Of a DNA stretch of 9,420 nucleotides, positions 7,018 through 9,420 are shown piece by piece. Below the pieces are notes generated by a model that was not told the DNA's origin, made no database searches, and was given only the letters and a program-made list of their open reading frames with translations. Location of the stretch: NCBI GenBank assembly GCA_017958895.1, contig JAGDBT010000109.1:1-9420 (forward strand). The letters are read 5' to 3'. The position numbers were made by a program, and so were the translations under genes. The DNA comes from Alphaproteobacteria bacterium (lineage in GTDB: Bacteria > Pseudomonadota > Alphaproteobacteria > RF32 > CAG-239). Position 1 is the stretch's first letter, and every line of letters begins with the position of its first letter.

Positions 7018-9420
7018 TCAGTTCCTCCGATTCCTAGCTACTTCCGGCAAGCTGTATCCGGCCACATTTTTATCTATATCCACAAAAGAGCCGTTACTCT
7101 TAATATAACCTATTTCCTTGTTATTTGCCGTTAATACACGACCATTGGCTGCCAATCTTCCCATATACTGACCGCTGTTAGATAATATGGTGTTACCAAT
7201 AATATATGTACGACCTATAATATTATTTTGTCTGTCAATTGCCAAACCGTCAGTCAAAATTCTGCCTACTATTGTGCCACCGTTATATATTACACCGTCA
7301 AAACCTATACGCCCTTGAACACTGTCATTATTGCCTATTACAATATCGCCGCTCACAACTTCGCCTACAAATCTTCCGTCCGAACTTATCACCTTGCCGT
7401 CAGAAAGAATTCGTCCGGATATAACATGATTTTTGTTCATAAAGTCTCCGGTCGGCAACGCCACACCTGCCGGCTTGCCGCCGAAATCAATAATTATTCC
7501 GGTTTTTAACGAACTGTAATTATCTTTATTACCGCCACCCGGCAATACCAAACCCAAAGTTTTGAACTCGGAAGTAATAATTTCCCCTCTGTCATTAGAT
7601 AACCCGACCGGCTGCCCGAAAACATCCACTATTATATTTTGCTCCAAAACTTCGCCGATAATCTTGCCGTCTTTAATAACTTTGCCGTCCGGTGTAACTT
7701 TTCCCGTAACTTCGCCACGGCGATATTGCCGGTTATTGGCTTTCACATCTTCTAATTCAACAACTTCTCCCGTAGGAACAACATAGCCCAGATAGTCTCC
7801 GTTATATCCTCTGGCTCCTCCCTGACGCACCGTACCGCCGATAAGACGTCCGCGCTCGTCAAACATTTGCCCCTTGGCATCAACTTTACCGATTACCGTT
7901 CCTTGATAATTTACCACTTTAAGGTCATAGTTGACCACACCGATATTTTGCCCATCAATATCAACAACTTGCTTAGGTTGAATAACTCTGCCAGCAACTC
8001 CGCCGTAATATCCGCTTTCGCCGCCGTTAAACTTATCCACTGCCATTCCGCTGTCATTATAAACCATTCCGTCAGGGAAAAGGTGTCCGATTTTCTGACC
8101 TGAAGAGGTTGTAAAGACTGCAACTTCCGGCATCATATAACCGATTATTCTGCCATTCTTATCGGCAATTAAATTATTGATTGTAAGATAAGCTCCCGTC
8201 ACACCTTTAATTTTCAAATTGCCTTGCAAATCAAATCCGCCCAAATATTTACCATCAAAGCCGTAAGCATATTTACCTTTGCTGACCGATCCTATATAAA
8301 CATGGCGAGAATCATACACATCACCGTAGGCATTGGAACAACCGATTACATCACCGGCCGAATTTTTCAAAGTCCCGTTACTTTCCAACCTGCCGATAGG
8401 TTTCCAATTGCGGCTGGATATTACTGTTTGTTTTTCTACCAGATGACCTTTAATCACCGGCTCTTCCAAATCAAGTATCGTTCCGTCCGGATTTACGCAC
8501 CCTATTTCTTCATTATCAACATTGCGAACATAACCGTCGGCAGAAACTTCGCCTAAATAGCGGCATTGTTCGTCATAAACCGGTCCGGTCTTAATTATTT
8601 TACCGACAAATTTGCCATCTGATGTCCAAGCCGTACCATCAGCATGCATACGATAATCCGTATTTTCACCGTTATGTCTTACAACTCCGTCTTTATCAAG
8701 TTTATGGCTGTAATCGCAACCCCAATTTACCAGATAACCGGCCGGAATCCCTCTGGCCAAAATCCGCGATCCCGCTAAATCGGTTACCAAACCGTCTGTG
8801 CGCATTTTTCCCAAAACTTTTTTCTGATCTACCACTTCTCCGCGATTATTTATCGTTCCCAAAACCGTACCTGCCGGAGTAATCGGAACCAAACTTTTAT
8901 TCAAAGTAGAACCGATAACCTTAGTTCCCAATGCTCTGACATTGCCAACCGCATCGGCAACTCCTATAATTTTACCGCTTTTATCGTGTGCCGTACCTTT
9001 TTCATCAATATACCCGATCGTTTTTCCTTTTTCATCAAGGACCAAATTAACTCTCTCTTCGCTATGGCCGATTATATTACCCTTATTGTCATATACGTTG
9101 CCGCTTTCATCAACTCTGCCAATTATATTGCCGTTTTCATCAACCAAATTACCTTTTTCATCAATATAACCTATCACATTGCCGTCTTCATCGCGCGCAA
9201 TACTCATCCTTTTGCCGACTTCACCTATTTTCGGAGCCGTACTTGATTTAGCGGCCACTTCCTTTACAACGCCGTTGCTGTCAACATTACCGATTAAATT
9301 GCCGTCAAAATCAAAAACATCACCGTCAGGAAAACTTACTCCCACCAAGCGACCTTCATCATCAAAGACATATTGTTCGCCATCGCTTTCTTCTTTGCCG
9401 ATAACATTACCGCGATTATC
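7018..9420 (-). CDS. Repeat-only protein (17-aa glycine-rich beta units), 5'-truncated by window edge
   Basis: Function unknown. The frame is open to the right window edge: codons before 9348 read DNRGNVIGKEES... and continue the repeat, so the TTG at 9348 is internal and the true start lies outside. The visible 800 codons are almost entirely 17-residue units of the same type as in the next gene, for example GNVIGYIDEKGNLVDEN, GNIIGRVDESGNVYDNK and GKTIGYIDEKGTAHDKS. No VirB10 domain, membrane segment or enzymatic motif is visible. The protein ends with a short tail, SLPEVARNRRN. Four cysteines (codons 235, 286, 308, 361 counted from the window edge) cluster within 127 residues. The two-base spacing to the signal-peptide-bearing VirB10-domain gene and the shared repeat suggest a secreted partner made with it. 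An N-terminal signal peptide or membrane anchor is expected upstream but cannot be seen. It could have arisen by duplication of the repeat part of its neighbour. Confidence 0.85.
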   Translation of the reverse strand, partial: DNRGNVIGKEESDGEQYVFDDEGRLVGVSFPDGDVFDFDGNLIGNVDSNGVVKEVAAKSSTAPKIGEVGKRMSIARDEDGNVIGYIDEKGNLVDENGNIIGRVDESGNVYDNKGNIIGHSEERVNLVLDEKGKTIGYIDEKGTAHDKSGKIIGVADAVGNVRALGTKVIGSTLNKSLVPITPAGTVLGTINNRGEVVDQKKVLGKMRTDGLVTDLAGSRILARGIPAGYLVNWGCDYSHKLDKDGVVRHNGENTDYRMHADGTAWTSDGKFVGKIIKTGPVYDEQCRYLGEVSADGYVRNVDNEEIGCVNPDGTILDLEEPVIKGHLVEKQTVISSRNWKPIGRLESNGTLKNSAGDVIGCSNAYGDVYDSRHVYIGSVSKGKYAYGFDGKYLGGFDLQGNLKIKGVTGAYLTINNLIADKNGRIIGYMMPEVAVFTTSSGQKIGHLFPDGMVYNDSGMAVDKFNGGESGYYGGVAGRVIQPKQVVDIDGQNIGVVNYDLKVVNYQGTVIGKVDAKGQMFDERGRLIGGTVRQGGARGYNGDYLGYVVPTGEVVELEDVKANNRQYRRGEVTGKVTPDGKVIKDGKIIGEVLEQNIIVDVFGQPVGLSNDRGEIITSEFKTLGLVLPGGGNKDNYSSLKTGIIIDFGGKPAGVALPTGDFMNKNHVISGRILSDGKVISSDGRFVGEVVSGDIVIGNNDSVQGRIGFDGVIYNGGTIVGRILTDGLAIDRQNNIIGRTYIIGNTILSNSGQYMGRLAANGRVLTANNKEIGYIKSNGSFVDIDKNVAGYSLPEVARNRRN
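7024..7028 (-). promoter_or_regulatory. Ribosome binding site of the VirB10-domain gene, with coupled TGATAATG junction
   Basis: Read on the minus strand, GGAGG lies eight bases before the ATG at 7015, inside the last codons of the upstream repeat gene. The upstream stop TGA is only two bases before the start (TGATAATG). This supports coupled translation of two separate proteins. Confidence 0.8.
7045..9420 (-). repeat. Tandem 51-bp coding repeats in the repeat-only gene
   Basis: Units follow GxxIGxVxxxGxVxDxx and continue off the window edge. The units between about 8970 and 9195 are the most alike, rich in Asp, Glu, Asn and Lys (GYIDEKG occurs twice). The plus-strand 19-mer tacctttttcatcaatata occurs exactly at 8994-9012 and 9150-9168, about three units apart. 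Toward the 3' end of the gene the units are more diverged and more hydrophobic, with short irregular insertions such as near GGGNKDNYSSLK. Confidence 0.88.

Noticed and set aside
7013..7020. A single giant gene broken by a nonsense mutation
   Set aside because: The second gene has its own GGAGG, ATG and a good signal peptide immediately after the stop, which a chance break would not supply. Two coupled genes is the simpler reading.
7228..9246. Numerous plus-strand open frames opposite the repeat-only gene
   Set aside because: Same reason: the regular repeat creates long stop-free antisense stretches. Their translations are low-complexity mirror products.
9346..9348. TTG as the start of the repeat-only gene
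   Set aside because: The frame continues to the window edge without a stop and the extra codons continue the repeat pattern (DNRGNVIG). No signal peptide or ribosome binding site fits here.
4034..9420. CRISPR or satellite-type repeat array
   Set aside because: The 51-bp periodicity lies wholly inside open reading frames, units are contiguous with no unique spacers, and conservation is at protein level (Gly and hydrophobic positions).

Overview
The window looks like chromosomal DNA of an alphaproteobacterium of moderate to low GC (three lines counted by hand gave about 40 to 47%). The evidence is the yidC-engB gene pair, which follows alphaproteobacterial order, and an EngB N-terminus in the style of that class. 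The genus cannot be named from sequence alone. Host-associated or predatory lineages of low GC (uncultured gut alphaproteobacteria, Holosporales-like or Micavibrio-like groups) are guesses.

Layout. On the + strand, positions 1-1202 hold the 3' part of yidC (membrane insertase), which overlaps engB (1202-1843, ribosome-assembly GTPase) by one base. On the - strand, a tightly packed operon enters from the right edge and runs toward engB. Its first visible gene is a repeat-only gene cut by the window (9420-7018). Next is a giant secreted repeat protein with a C-terminal VirB10/TrbI domain (7015-2825), then a VirB11-type ATPase (2814-1840). engB and the ATPase gene converge, and their stop codons share the palindrome TTAA. 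There is no intergenic stretch over 12 bases anywhere, and I see no promoter or classical terminator.

How the genes work together. VirB10 and VirB11 homologues in one operon indicate a type IV secretion system. VirB11 would be the cytoplasmic ATPase at the inner membrane. The VirB10 domain would form part of the periplasmic/outer-membrane core, and its predicted antenna region is visible. The notable feature is about 5.2 kb of nearly continuous 17-residue (51-bp) repeats with consensus GxxIGxVxxxGxVxDxx. These fill about 960 residues ahead of the VirB10 domain and essentially all of the 800 visible codons of the preceding gene. The architecture recalls CagY of the Helicobacter Cag system and DotG/IcmE of Dot/Icm systems (repeat region plus VirB10 domain), but the repeat itself is different. 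It resembles the glycine-rich repeats of small Bacteroidetes secreted proteins annotated as 'beta-flower' proteins. The pair may form an extended periplasmic or surface structure around a type IV secretion machine. The rest of that system would lie outside the window.
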